From: Nitrospira sp. ST-bin5
Lineage (GTDB): Bacteria; Nitrospirota; Nitrospiria; Nitrospirales; Nitrospiraceae
Direction of reading: 5' to 3'
DNA: 64,000 nt
Assembly (NCBI GenBank): GCA_002083555.1
Contig: MSXN01000013.1
Location: 255,593-319,592, forward strand
Positions 33,601 to 40,348 of the stretch are shown in pieces. The translations under genes and the position numbers were made by a program. The notes below the pieces were generated by a model. It had not been told where the DNA came from. It saw nothing but the letters and a program-made list of their open reading frames with translations, and ran no database searches. Position 1 is the first letter of the stretch. Each line of letters opens with the position of its first letter.

Positions 33601-35036
33601 TGGCTGGTGAAGCCGGAATCGACACGATTCATGGCGGGAGCGGCGTGGATTACCTCTACGGCGGGGACGGCGACGATCTCATCAATGGCGACGAGGGTAA
33701 CGATGTGCTCGTCGGTGAAGCCGGCAACGATATCCTGATGGGTGGGGCGGGAAACGATGTCCTCAACGGCGGACTCGGAGACGATAGTCTGTCCAGCGGG
33801 ACCGGCGACGATACCGTCTATGCCGGGGCAGGAAATGACCAGGTCAGCGGGGGGGACGGAGATGATGCGGCTGTGGGCGAAGAGGGCGCCGACACGATGT
33901 ACGGTGGCAGCGGTAACGATTATCTCTACGGCGGCGAAGGGGACGATGTGGTCACGGGCGACGAGGGCAACGATACGCTCCTTGGAGAAGGCGGCAACGA
34001 TATCTTGAACGGGGGAACGGGCAATGATGTCTTGAACGGCGGGGCTGGCGCGGATCAGTTTAGTGGCGGCGAGGGCGATGATTCGCTGTACATCGATGCA
34101 GCCGATACGGTGGTTGTCGGTGGGGCGGGCTATGATCAGGTGATCGTGACGGGGATGGATGCGGTGACCTTCGATGCGGCAACGGCCGAAGTAGAATTGG
34201 TGGTTGGCAGTAGCGGGGATGATGTGCTGACAGCCGTCGGTAGCCTCAGTGGCGTGACCTTCTATGGCGGTGACGGGAACGATCAACTTACCGGCGGCGA
34301 CGGGATTGATATCTTGATAGGGGAGGCCGGGAATGACACGCTGGTCGGCGGAAACGGCAGTGATGTCTTGAACGGCGGTGCCGGAGACGATGTTCTTACT
34401 GGTGGGGCGGGCGATGACGCGTTCTATGCCGGAATGGGGAGCGACCACATTGACGGAGGGGACGGCAGTGACTCCGTCTCAGGTGAGGATGGAGCCGATA
34501 CCATCTTTGGTGGGGCTGGCGCCGATTATCTGTATGGTGGCGAGGGCGACGACGTCATCAATGGTGATGAAGATAACGATGTGCTTGTGGGTGAAGCCGG
34601 CAACGACCGGTTGGCCGGTGGAGCCGGTTCAGACTACTTAGTCGGAGGTGTGGGCGACGACACGTATGTCTTCAATGTGGGGGATGGCGGCGAGACAATT
34701 TCGGAGAATGATTCTACTTCAGGGAATGCGGATGCTCTTCTCTTCGGTAGTTCCATCACATCATTAGATGTCGTCATCAGCCGCCAGGCCAACGATTTGC
34801 GGTTGGCGATTCACGGCACCGGCGATCACGTAGTGATCGAGAACTGGTACCTGGGCGACGCCTATCACGTCGAGGACGTGCAGGCTGGGAACGGCCAGCA
34901 TCTTTTGAGTTCGCAGGTCGATCAGCTCATTCAGGCCATGGCCAGCTTCTCACAGCAGAGTGGGCTTACGTGGGATCAGGCCATCGATCAGCGGCCGCAG
35001 GAGGTGCAAACCTTGCTGGCGGCCAGCTGGCAATAG
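24609..35036 (+). CDS. giant RTX (calcium-binding repeat) protein with lipase-like N-terminal domain, type I secretion substrate
   Basis: At 3475 residues this is by far the largest gene here. The N-terminal part (about 1-350) resembles class 3 lipases, with the nucleophile motif VTGYSLGGHLATIF (Ser160). Nonapeptide repeats of GGxGxDxLx type, which bind calcium, occur in clusters around residues 555-645, 790-1215, 1310-1340, 1460-1520 and 2950-3350. Between them are haemolysin-related modules (YFFNVGDGQD..., VQFADGT...) and several copies of a VENLxLTG...GN...DN repeat (about 1960-2820). The C-terminus (LIQAMASFSQQSG ... LLAASWQ) looks like the uncleaved secretion signal. ABC transporter, fusion protein and TolC genes follow. 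It is probably a secreted esterase/lipase or adhesin; the substrate is unknown. Confidence 0.9.
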   Translation: MDQTETSTWLNFALQQMAAESYLDGIDITNDSLVRLRLLSGNNRPGFTLDNYTRFTEELADRFLTSYARVAHHANDATGFSATLTQERGTNNFTLSFRSTEYRSQPVGDAQRDSVQGADGEIAGVGFALAQLVSMERYYRTLRASGQLPSNAVLTVTGYSLGGHLATIFTELHSAEIQHTYTFNGAGRGHIGGGSSILTEADRIRGMVDLLDTKLLEIDPNWNPFTSGNPENIYTDARYTAALQAVLSQYSTTPSLLPPGEIGIGPGFNKITQLYGHATNNDPEYVANSGVHAQATPIFIEDQPNLDGFGGLFGDNGDFGTTHSIILMVDSLALTELFQKVTPSLRRQTVEGIFAASSSERASGLVGFSGTAEANSLEHALDALRKVFGVAGDDPLTDSNPATGGFGDIANRNQFYSHMNQVGSVVGSGSFSIESLVELSPGAISSLARANSADGMAYRYALRELNPFVVRGVDYGALHNQGPADSRSLDLYDSKTGRGIWTALALIDRSELLEKLLAFNLTDGAEISTDTHFQDLQSGFEVGSTSSANEVIFGDDRVGEVLIGHSGDDHLYGRGGADTIEGNGGRDYIEGNDGNDVLLSGGGGDDIILGQEGNDTLDGGADNDQLNGGLGDDTLKGGDGVDRYSYFTGQGRDTIEDSDRSGTLFFDGIGLLGGIHREGDPDNTYVSPDGLFTYVRQGADVLINDAVTIKNYDFELGGLGIALIDEPDTSNPALPGIAYNNHEPIRWDGDQNPNHPSFNAAANHAAYGYGGDDVLDFSLSIAAYEHQLFGGFGNDTLDGGAGNDRLYGEQEDDKLRGWLGDDVLDGGLGNDELIGGTGNDQIFGGEGNDLVFANNPFNPIEGGSDNDYVDGGSGNDNIGGGQGDDVLLGGVGDDNLNGEGVVVNGRVDLQTGNDYLDGGEGHDGLTGAAGDDIILGGSGNDLLNGDQFISLPENPIPLAEWDPLVDGEDYLDGGEGDDVLHGGGYDDILIGGQGNDRLWGDGFGYMAEPGDDWLDGGDDNDELYGGAGADTLLGGDGDDLLVGDFSNDPGDDDVLDGGAGVDELQGGGGDDVLSGGTENDLLVGNDGDDFLDGGEDDDELQGGVGDDTLVGGDGFDVLFGQEDDDSLFGEAGDDQLVGGSGDDYLDGGDGTDHLFGEVGVDQLSGGIGDDVLSGEVGADILVGEDGNDTLIGGADNDQLIGGSGSDTYVYNLGDGLDSIDDVSLAGEGNVLQFGAGITLQSLTFIHDESQQTLTIQIVGGGSVQLLGFDPNSFNYVVDLLAFTGGVPVALADQLPLPSGEVFANDGNNLIRTASTDDNVFAGAGNDTVLAGAGNDQVTGGLGNDSLSGGAGQDTYFFNAGDGRDTIIDAAGEGNRLVFGQGISSSSLSLSRGLGQALILSTGNAGDQIVFSDTTGQGGSPVDTFEFSGGATLTFADLLARGVRIDGTDGADVIDGTASVDVIFAAGGDDVVRAGDGNDVVRGEAGNDSLEGQNGNDVLVGGTGDDQLSGGDGNDAYLFNIGDGIDTISDVIGVGASNRVMFGPGFTPESLRMTTVFGQVFVQPGSALEGVFIGANGSDVLGSHAVEHFEFADGTVLSYSDLIARGFDIDGTEFDDFLVGTNVVDRFRGGLGNDRLEGGAGDDTYFFNVGDGQDLIDDLTLRTSSGGGTPIVTTEVNRLVFGPGITANNLSLEVRDDPFDSSRSLLVIKTGTGQDEIALTGFDRSDVFGPHAIEEVQFADGSRLTYEQLLARGFDLAGTDQDDRIVGTSLVDRIAAGAGHDTVRAGSGDDTLDGGAGNDQLVGGQGSDTYLFGPGSGQDTIIDSQGSLDTIRMAPGVAPSDVVATRNNHDLVLSFNGGADRLTVSLYFLAAPLQIERVQFADGTVWDQAFIENLMQPAITGTGGPDSLIGTSGDDRLLGLSGDDQLTGFAGDDRLDGGTGADQLEGGVGDDTYIVDDAGDVVTELVNEGSDTVLSAVSTQLAAHVENLTLTGNATVDGTGNELDNVLTGNSAANVLTGGVGNDTYVIGTGDTVVEAANEGTDSVLSAISYQLSANVENLSLTGSASLIGTGNALDNILQADGSISVLAGGDGNDTYLQGSTGDDDLLVETATGGIDTVIAAHDYRLSDHIENLTLQDPQVPDFANFSLIPYAPYGPSWVRMAGYGNDLNNTIIGGLANNLLDGGLGADMLIGGAGDDLYIVDQGGDVVNELANEGTDTIESSVTYTLSANVENLVLTGTGAVDAIGNALNNDVRGNAASNVLDGGAGDDSLQGNGGADTYLFGRGSGRDIVFDSSVTGESETIQFAADVQTADVDVYRRSGDLVLIINGTSDELTLASFFGPTEYAQKQVRFTDGTVWNEAELRVRAVAVGGTVTGTEGDETLTGSAGHDVLIGAAGNDVLTGGQGNDALYGDATSQSPFGPQVIGNDILTGGGGDDVLVDLRGTNTFDGGSGNDQLFVGTGQDTILFGQGSGIDSLTLDTNGSDLDIIQMGADVLPSEVILTRSIQRATGANIIDLTIPSTGDRLSINVSYVGSQSETSPQAAVLFSDGTRWDLAWMPTESSSSGADLLDSPFPGSLAGLGGNDTYRMGSSGIPGTYAVVEAPGGGTDTVESLFDYVLDAQVEILILAESSSSVLPNPERGTGNELDNLIVGNSGDNILDGGAGNDILVGGVVRELEGPPYLEGTGSDILIGGAGDDVLMADAGDLVSNGDRLFLGGGLTQRDVSAIREADDLFIGGVGNDTYLVHNQQQTVAEFANEGTDTVRSTVSYSLGEHLENLVLVSPPARFDDKGNVIPPAPLNGTGNGLDNLIIGSGDDNVLSGLAGNDTLWGGSVIDPDSGSARSGNDTLLGGVGSDTYIFNLGDGIDTIEDVSMVGEGNRIQFGVGIHQSDLAFTEDPIARTLTIHVGSGGADQLVLSHFDATGGNGSLVVETLAFADSSSANLAGLLGPSITITGTEDADVLVGTVENDGIDAGAGNDTVYAGAGDDLVLASDGDDVVAGEAGIDTIHGGSGVDYLYGGDGDDLINGDEGNDVLVGEAGNDILMGGAGNDVLNGGLGDDSLSSGTGDDTVYAGAGNDQVSGGDGDDAAVGEEGADTMYGGSGNDYLYGGEGDDVVTGDEGNDTLLGEGGNDILNGGTGNDVLNGGAGADQFSGGEGDDSLYIDAADTVVVGGAGYDQVIVTGMDAVTFDAATAEVELVVGSSGDDVLTAVGSLSGVTFYGGDGNDQLTGGDGIDILIGEAGNDTLVGGNGSDVLNGGAGDDVLTGGAGDDAFYAGMGSDHIDGGDGSDSVSGEDGADTIFGGAGADYLYGGEGDDVINGDEDNDVLVGEAGNDRLAGGAGSDYLVGGVGDDTYVFNVGDGGETISENDSTSGNADALLFGSSITSLDVVISRQANDLRLAIHGTGDHVVIENWYLGDAYHVEDVQAGNGQHLLSSQVDQLIQAMASFSQQSGLTWDQAIDQRPQEVQTLLAASWQ

Positions 35037-35040
35037 GATC

Positions 35041-35161
35041 GGATGCTGAAACAGTCTGCCAGCGGCGTTCTCGGATCGTCGAAATCCTCAACGTACCCCT
35101 GAGGGTACGCCTCCGGTTTCGACTCGCCTGCGGCCTTGCTGGACAGGCTGTTTGAGCATCC
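35041..35161. repeat. 121-bp nested palindromic element
   Basis: The ends GGATGCTGAAACAG and CTGTTTGAGCATCC are inverse with one mismatch. Next inside, CTGCCAGC faces GCTGGACAG, and the centre is GTACCCCTGAGGGTAC. The whole can fold into one long imperfect hairpin. It begins four bases after the RTX stop, so it may also act as a transcription barrier. I believe similar elements recur in Nitrospira genomes, but that is from memory and untested. Confidence 0.7.
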
Positions 35162-35204
35162 TCTTGTACAAGGCGTGAAGCGCCTCCCTGGTCGGGGCCA
35201 GGTT

Positions 35205-35229
35205 TGTCCGGTTTCTTTTGTGCCGGACA
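35205..35229 (+). terminator. possible hairpin between RTX gene and transporter gene
   Basis: TGTCCGG (35205-35211) pairs with CCGGACA (35223-35229) around an 11-base T-rich loop, about 60 bp before the transporter start. Without a T-tract it is weak as a terminator; it may attenuate transcription from the RTX gene into the export genes. Confidence 0.3.
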
Positions 35230-35290
35230 GACGATATGTGTGCCATTCAAACTATTTGGTTCCTTCTTTGGATTCCTCTGAGATGACGCC

Positions 35291-37480
35291 ATGCCTGCCG
35301 ACGTAGGGACTGGTTCTCCTCTATCCGATGCTTCACAACCTTCTGCGATGGCAGAGGCGCCTGACACGGGCCTTGTTTGTCTTCTCATCCTTGCCCGGTA
35401 CTACGATCTTCCCGCGGACGGGTCACAGTTGCGCCATCAGTTTGCCCTGTCGGGGCAGGTGCTTTCCGAGACCGAGCTGTTGCGGGCGGCGAAACATCTC
35501 GGATTGAAGGCGGGGACACTCACACTAACTTGGAGCAAACTAGCCGGGACGCCGTTTCCCGCGATGGCCAAACGGACGGACGGCCGGTATGTGGTGCTGG
35601 CCAAGATTGAGGGAGACAAGGCGCTGATTCAAGACCCTGTGGCCGGGCGGCCGTTGGTGCTCTCGCGCGAGCAGTTCGAGTCGGCCTGGTCCGGTGACCT
35701 GCTGCTTTTTACGAAGCGGGCGAATCTGCGCCTGCACGATCTGAAGTTCGATTTCACCTGGTTCATTCCCTCCATCGTAAAGTACCGGAAGTTTCTTGGT
35801 GAAGTCCTCGTCGCCTCGTTCTTCCTGCAACTGTTTGCGTTGCTCACGCCGCTGTTCACTCAAGTGGTGATCGACAAGGTGCTGGTGCACAAGGGGTTCA
35901 CGACCTTGCATGTGTTGGCGATCGGGATGATCGCCTTGGCGATCTTCGACGCCCTGCTCGGCGGGCTGCGCACCTATCTGTTTTCCCATACGACCAATCG
36001 TATCGATGTTGGGCTCGGCGCCCAGCTGATCCGTCACATTTTGGCGCTGCCGCTGGCGTATTTCGAGGCGCGACGGGTTGGCGACACCGTCGCCCGGGTG
36101 CGTGAACTGGAACAGATCCGCCAGTTCCTGACGAGCCATTCCGTCACGGTGGTTTTGGACGCGTTGTTCACGGTGGTGTTTCTTGCCGTGATGTGGTTCT
36201 ACAGCCCGATGTTGACCGGCGTCGTGATGGTGTCGCTGCCGTTCTATGCCGTGTTGTCGATTGCCATTACTCCGGCGATCCGCGCCAGGCTTCATGAAAA
36301 ATTCAACCGTGGGGCGGAGAACCAATCCTTCCTGGTCGAGGCGATCAGCGGGATTCAGACGGTGAAGGCCATGGCGGTCGAGCCGCCTCTGCTACGCAAG
36401 TGGGAGGAACAGCTGGCAGGCTATGTGCGTGCCAGTTTTCGCGCCACGAGCCTCATTACAGTGGCAAGCCAGGTCGCCGCCTGCATCCAGAAAGTGACTG
36501 TTGTGGCGGTGCTCTGGGTCGGAGCCTATCGCGTGATCGAAGGGGATCTCAGCATCGGGCAGCTGATCGCCTTCAATATGCTGTCGGCCCAAGTGACCGG
36601 CCCGATGTTGCGGCTTGTCAATCTCTGGCAGGAGTTCCAGCAGGTCGGCATTTCGGTGCAGCGGCTCGGGGATGTGCTCAATACCCAGCCTGAGCCTTCC
36701 TATAATCCGAACCGGACCACCCTGCCGCAGGTCGCCGGGCAGGTCGTATTTGAAGATGTGACATTTCGCTATCGTCCGGACGGTGCGGAGGTATTGCGCA
36801 AAGTGTCGTTCACCGTGGCGCCCGGCAAGGTCGTTGGCATCGTCGGCCGGTCGGGGTCCGGGAAGAGCACCATCGCGAAATTGATACAGCGCCTCTACGT
36901 GCCGGAGCGGGGGCGGATTCTGGTCGATGGCGTCGATCTGGCTCAGGTAGATCCCGCCTGGTTGCGCCGTCAGGTGGGGGTCGTCCTGCAAGAGAACTTT
37001 TTGTTCAATCAATCGGTGCGTGACAACATCGCGTTGACCGATCCGGGGTTGGCGATGGAGCAGGTGATGCACGCCGCGAAATTAGCCGGCGCCCATGAGT
37101 TCATCCTTGAACTGCCCGAGGGCTACGATACGCTGGTTGGAGAGCATGGCTGTTCGTTGTCCGGCGGTCAGCGGCAGCGGATCGCGATTGCCCGCGCGCT
37201 GGTGGCGAATCCCCGCATTCTGATCTTTGATGAGGCGACGAGTGCGTTGGATTATGAATCCGAGGCGATCATTCAGCAGAACATGGCACACATCTGCAAC
37301 GGGCGCACGGCATTCATTATTGCGCATCGTCTCAGCACCGTGCGGCCAGCCCATTGTATCTATGTGATTGAAAAAGGCGAAGTGGTGGAATCTGGCTCGC
37401 ATGATGAGTTGGTGCAGCTCAAGGGATTCTATGCCCGGCTGTGTCAGCATCAGGATGGGGTGCGGCCGGTCCCGGCATAA
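35291..37480 (+). CDS. type I secretion ABC transporter (HlyB-like)
   Basis: The 729-residue protein has an N-terminal C39-like domain (about 20-140) in which the catalytic Cys position is Thr (DTGLVCLLILARYY), as in HlyB, where the domain only binds the substrate. Then come a six-helix membrane domain (about 160-450) and an ATPase domain with Walker A GRSGSGKST (about 518), signature LSGGQRQRIAIA, Walker B ILIFDEATSALD and H-loop AHRLSTV. It should energise secretion of RTX proteins in one step. It lies downstream of the RTX gene and upstream of the fusion protein gene. The ribosome-binding site is weak. Confidence 0.95.
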   Translation: MPADVGTGSPLSDASQPSAMAEAPDTGLVCLLILARYYDLPADGSQLRHQFALSGQVLSETELLRAAKHLGLKAGTLTLTWSKLAGTPFPAMAKRTDGRYVVLAKIEGDKALIQDPVAGRPLVLSREQFESAWSGDLLLFTKRANLRLHDLKFDFTWFIPSIVKYRKFLGEVLVASFFLQLFALLTPLFTQVVIDKVLVHKGFTTLHVLAIGMIALAIFDALLGGLRTYLFSHTTNRIDVGLGAQLIRHILALPLAYFEARRVGDTVARVRELEQIRQFLTSHSVTVVLDALFTVVFLAVMWFYSPMLTGVVMVSLPFYAVLSIAITPAIRARLHEKFNRGAENQSFLVEAISGIQTVKAMAVEPPLLRKWEEQLAGYVRASFRATSLITVASQVAACIQKVTVVAVLWVGAYRVIEGDLSIGQLIAFNMLSAQVTGPMLRLVNLWQEFQQVGISVQRLGDVLNTQPEPSYNPNRTTLPQVAGQVVFEDVTFRYRPDGAEVLRKVSFTVAPGKVVGIVGRSGSGKSTIAKLIQRLYVPERGRILVDGVDLAQVDPAWLRRQVGVVLQENFLFNQSVRDNIALTDPGLAMEQVMHAAKLAGAHEFILELPEGYDTLVGEHGCSLSGGQRQRIAIARALVANPRILIFDEATSALDYESEAIIQQNMAHICNGRTAFIIAHRLSTVRPAHCIYVIEKGEVVESGSHDELVQLKGFYARLCQHQDGVRPVPA

Positions 37481-37513
37481 GGAGTCGTGACTCAGGAGTG
37501 CAGAGGATTGCAG

Positions 37514-38917
37514 ATGGCGTTCGGCGCGATGGCACGACATTGGGCGGTGTGGAAAGCGGCCTGGCAGACTGAAAAGGGGTCAGGAACCTTGGGCTCAGGG
37601 TTCCTGACCCCCTCGGCACGTGCCACGGAGTTTCTTCCGGCTGTGCTCGAGATTCAGCAGTCGCCACCTTCGCCGATCGGTCGGGCGATTCTGTGGACGA
37701 TCATGGCTGTCTTCGCCTCCGCGGTGCTCTGGGCCTCCCTCGGGTGGATCGATATTGTCGCGACGGCGCAGGGGAAGATTATTGCCAGCGGCTATTCCAA
37801 AGTGATCCAGCCCTATGAGACCGGTGTGATCGCTGCGATCCATGTGCAGGACGGGCAGGTCGTCAAGAAAGGCGATGTGCTGATTGAACTGGATCCCACG
37901 CAGAATCGTGCGGACCATAATCGGGCTTCCAACGAATATCGTGCAGCCAGGGTTGAGGCGGCGAGACTGCGCGCACTGATCGCAGGAAGGCCGACCTTTG
38001 CGGTACCGGCCGATGCCGATCCGCAGTATGTGGCACTGCAACAGCAGGTGCTGGTCGATCAGCTGGCGGAATATCACGCAAAAGTGGCGGCGGCTCAACA
38101 TCTCGTTGATCAGCGCCGGTCCGCCTTGGAGCAAACCCGTGAGAATATTATCCGTCTCGAAGCGACCGTCCCCATGGAGACGGAACGCGCCGAGGCCTAC
38201 AAGAAGCTGCTCGAACATGACGCCGTCACCAAGATGGATTATCTGCAGGCCGAAGGGCAACGCATCGACAAGGTGCAGGAGTTGGCCGGCCAACGGAATA
38301 AGGTGAAGCAGGATCAATCGGCACTGGCCGAGGCCGAGAAACACTATCGCGCGATGGTGTCGGAATTCCAGCAAGCCAGGCAGGTCGAACTCTCCACCAC
38401 CGAAACCAAAGCCTCGTCGCTCGTGCAGGACGTGACTAAGGCGTGGCAGAAGGCGGATTTGCAGCGGCTGACGACGCCGATCGATGGTGTCATTCAACAG
38501 CTGGCCGTCCATACGGTCGGCGGGGTGGTCACGCCGGCGCAGCAGTTGTTGATCGTTGTGTCGCAAGAGCATCCGGTGGAAGTCGAGGCGCAGGTGGAAA
38601 ATAAGGATGTGGGATTTGTGAAGGAAGGCCAGCCGGTCGAGATCAAAGTCGAAACCTTCCCGTTCACGCTCTATGGGACGATCCCCGGCCGTGTGTTGAC
38701 GGTGTCCGATGATGCCGCGCCGATTGAAAAAGTCGGCCTGATCTATCCCACCCGTGTGAGTATGGATCGAGGCACCATCCAGGTGGAGGGCAAGCAGGTG
38801 AATCTGACTCCCGGCATGGCGGTGACCGTCGAAATCAAAACCGGCCAGCGGCGGATCATTGAGTATCTGCTGAGCCCCTTGCTGAAATCCGTGAACGAAA
38901 GCCTGCGGGAACGATGA
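37514..38917 (+). CDS. type I secretion membrane fusion protein (HlyD family)
   Basis: About 467 residues: cytoplasmic N-terminus, one membrane segment (AILWTIMAVFASAVLWASLG), a biotinyl-lipoyl-like part (IIASGYSKVIQPYETGVIAA), a long coiled-coil hairpin (about 130-300) and the HlyD C-terminal beta part (VEVEAQVENKDVGFVKEGQP). It bridges the ABC transporter and TolC in the periplasm. The ATG at 37514 is preceded by GAGG; a GTG at 37487 is the alternative. A perfect 13-bp inverted repeat of REP type lies within codons about 21-33, before the membrane segment. Its stop overlaps the tolC-like start. Confidence 0.94.
   Translation: MAFGAMARHWAVWKAAWQTEKGSGTLGSGFLTPSARATEFLPAVLEIQQSPPSPIGRAILWTIMAVFASAVLWASLGWIDIVATAQGKIIASGYSKVIQPYETGVIAAIHVQDGQVVKKGDVLIELDPTQNRADHNRASNEYRAARVEAARLRALIAGRPTFAVPADADPQYVALQQQVLVDQLAEYHAKVAAAQHLVDQRRSALEQTRENIIRLEATVPMETERAEAYKKLLEHDAVTKMDYLQAEGQRIDKVQELAGQRNKVKQDQSALAEAEKHYRAMVSEFQQARQVELSTTETKASSLVQDVTKAWQKADLQRLTTPIDGVIQQLAVHTVGGVVTPAQQLLIVVSQEHPVEVEAQVENKDVGFVKEGQPVEIKVETFPFTLYGTIPGRVLTVSDDAAPIEKVGLIYPTRVSMDRGTIQVEGKQVNLTPGMAVTVEIKTGQRRIIEYLLSPLLKSVNESLRER
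37576..37611 (+). repeat. perfect hairpin inside the hlyD-like coding region
   Basis: GGGGTCAGGAACC (37576-37588) and its exact inverse GGTTCCTGACCCC (37599-37611) enclose a 10-base loop. The motif is of the kind often associated with REP-associated transposases. It is translated in frame as part of the N-terminal cytoplasmic tail. Confidence 0.75.
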
Positions 38918-40251
38918 TGCGATGTGGGGTGCTGACGGCGGCCACGGGTCTCGCTGTTCTCGTGCTGAGCCATGGAGTGTGGGCCGCTGAGACGCCCGGT
39001 GTCGCCGCTCCCGTTCCGCCGGTTGCCCTCAATTTGACGTTGCGCGGAGCGCTCACCGCGGCGGTCGACAACAATCCCGACGTGCAGCTGTATAAGGAGC
39101 GGATTGAAGCGGCGCAGGGACAGGTGCAGACGCAATTGGGCAGCCTCCTGCCCAATCTCGCGGGCACGGTTCGCCAGACGCGGCAAACGCAGTTTCTCGG
39201 GACCTTCGGGCTGGCGCCTCAGCGGACGGATCCGTTCAGCATTTTCGACGGGCGGGTGAATGCCTCGCAAAATCTCTTCAGCGTGAGTCTCATTCATCGG
39301 TGGCGCGCCTCGCGCGAATCCCTGCACGTGACCGAGTTTGAATCCGACAGCCGGAAGTACGATGTCATGGCCAGCGCCGCGTTAGCCTACATGGAAGGGC
39401 TGAAGGCCATGGCGATGGTCAAGGTGCATGAGGCCAATCAGCGGGTGATGGAAGAATTGCTCGCGCTGGTGAAACAACGACAGCGCGGAGGCGTCGCGAC
39501 GGGGTTGGATATCGCCAGGCTGGATGCCCAGATCGCAACGGAGCGGCAGCTGGCGTCCACCTCCCGGTACGACGTCGAGCACAGCAAGCTCGCGTTGCTG
39601 AATCTGCTGGCCATTCCCTATGACATCAAACTGGCACTGACGGATGATTTCAAAAGCGAGATCGGGGGCGTGTCTGATACGCAGGGTGCGGTGGCGAGCG
39701 CCTTGACTGCACGGCCGGAAGTGCAGGCACAGTTCACCCGTATGAAAGCGTCGGAACTGACCTACTCGTCGATTACCGGCGAGCGCCTTCCTTCGCTTGT
39801 CGCGCAGGGAGACTACGGCTTGATTGGAAACCGGTGGAACAACACACTCGACACGTACAATATGGCGCTCTTGCTCCAGGTTCCACTCTTCGATGGCGCC
39901 CAACGGGAAGGACGGATTGCCGAAGCCCGGAGCCAACTGAGACAGGAAGCTCTTCGGATGCGGACGGTGCTGAATCAGGTCAAGATGGAAGTGCATGATG
40001 CCATAGCCGCTGTCGCTGCGGCTAGAGAGCAGGTGGCGATTGCACAAGCCGGCCTGAAGGTGGCGACGAAAGAACTGGATCTGGCCCGTGAACGCTATGC
40101 CGTCATCACTGCTGCCAGTTACTTTGAGCTGACCAACGGACTGACCAGCGTGGCTAGGGCCAGAGAAAATCTGGTCAATGCGCTCTTCCAACTCAACGCC
40201 GCCCGTGTCAACCTCGCCCGCTCGACCGGATCGCTCAATACGTTGGAGTAA
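38914..40251 (+). CDS. TolC-like outer membrane channel of the type I secretion system
   Basis: The 445-residue protein has a signal peptide (residues 1-24, ending VWAAE) and the repeated outer-membrane-efflux pattern: LTLRGALTAAVDNNPDVQLY in the first half and VALRARGEL-like helices with LLLQVPLFDGAQREGRIAEA in the second. Members form trimeric channels with a beta barrel and periplasmic helical tunnel. Its start overlaps the fusion-protein stop (ATGATG), so the export operon is complete: ABC, HlyD and TolC types together. Confidence 0.93.
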   Translation: MMRCGVLTAATGLAVLVLSHGVWAAETPGVAAPVPPVALNLTLRGALTAAVDNNPDVQLYKERIEAAQGQVQTQLGSLLPNLAGTVRQTRQTQFLGTFGLAPQRTDPFSIFDGRVNASQNLFSVSLIHRWRASRESLHVTEFESDSRKYDVMASAALAYMEGLKAMAMVKVHEANQRVMEELLALVKQRQRGGVATGLDIARLDAQIATERQLASTSRYDVEHSKLALLNLLAIPYDIKLALTDDFKSEIGGVSDTQGAVASALTARPEVQAQFTRMKASELTYSSITGERLPSLVAQGDYGLIGNRWNNTLDTYNMALLLQVPLFDGAQREGRIAEARSQLRQEALRMRTVLNQVKMEVHDAIAAVAAAREQVAIAQAGLKVATKELDLARERYAVITAASYFELTNGLTSVARARENLVNALFQLNAARVNLARSTGSLNTLE

Positions 40252-40348
40252 TGGGTCTACGACGGATTGTGCTGTCCGTGATCGTCTGCGCGGAGGACTA
40301 GCAGCGTGGAGGCCGTGGGCCGCAATGTTTTCTCTCGGTAAGCCTAGG

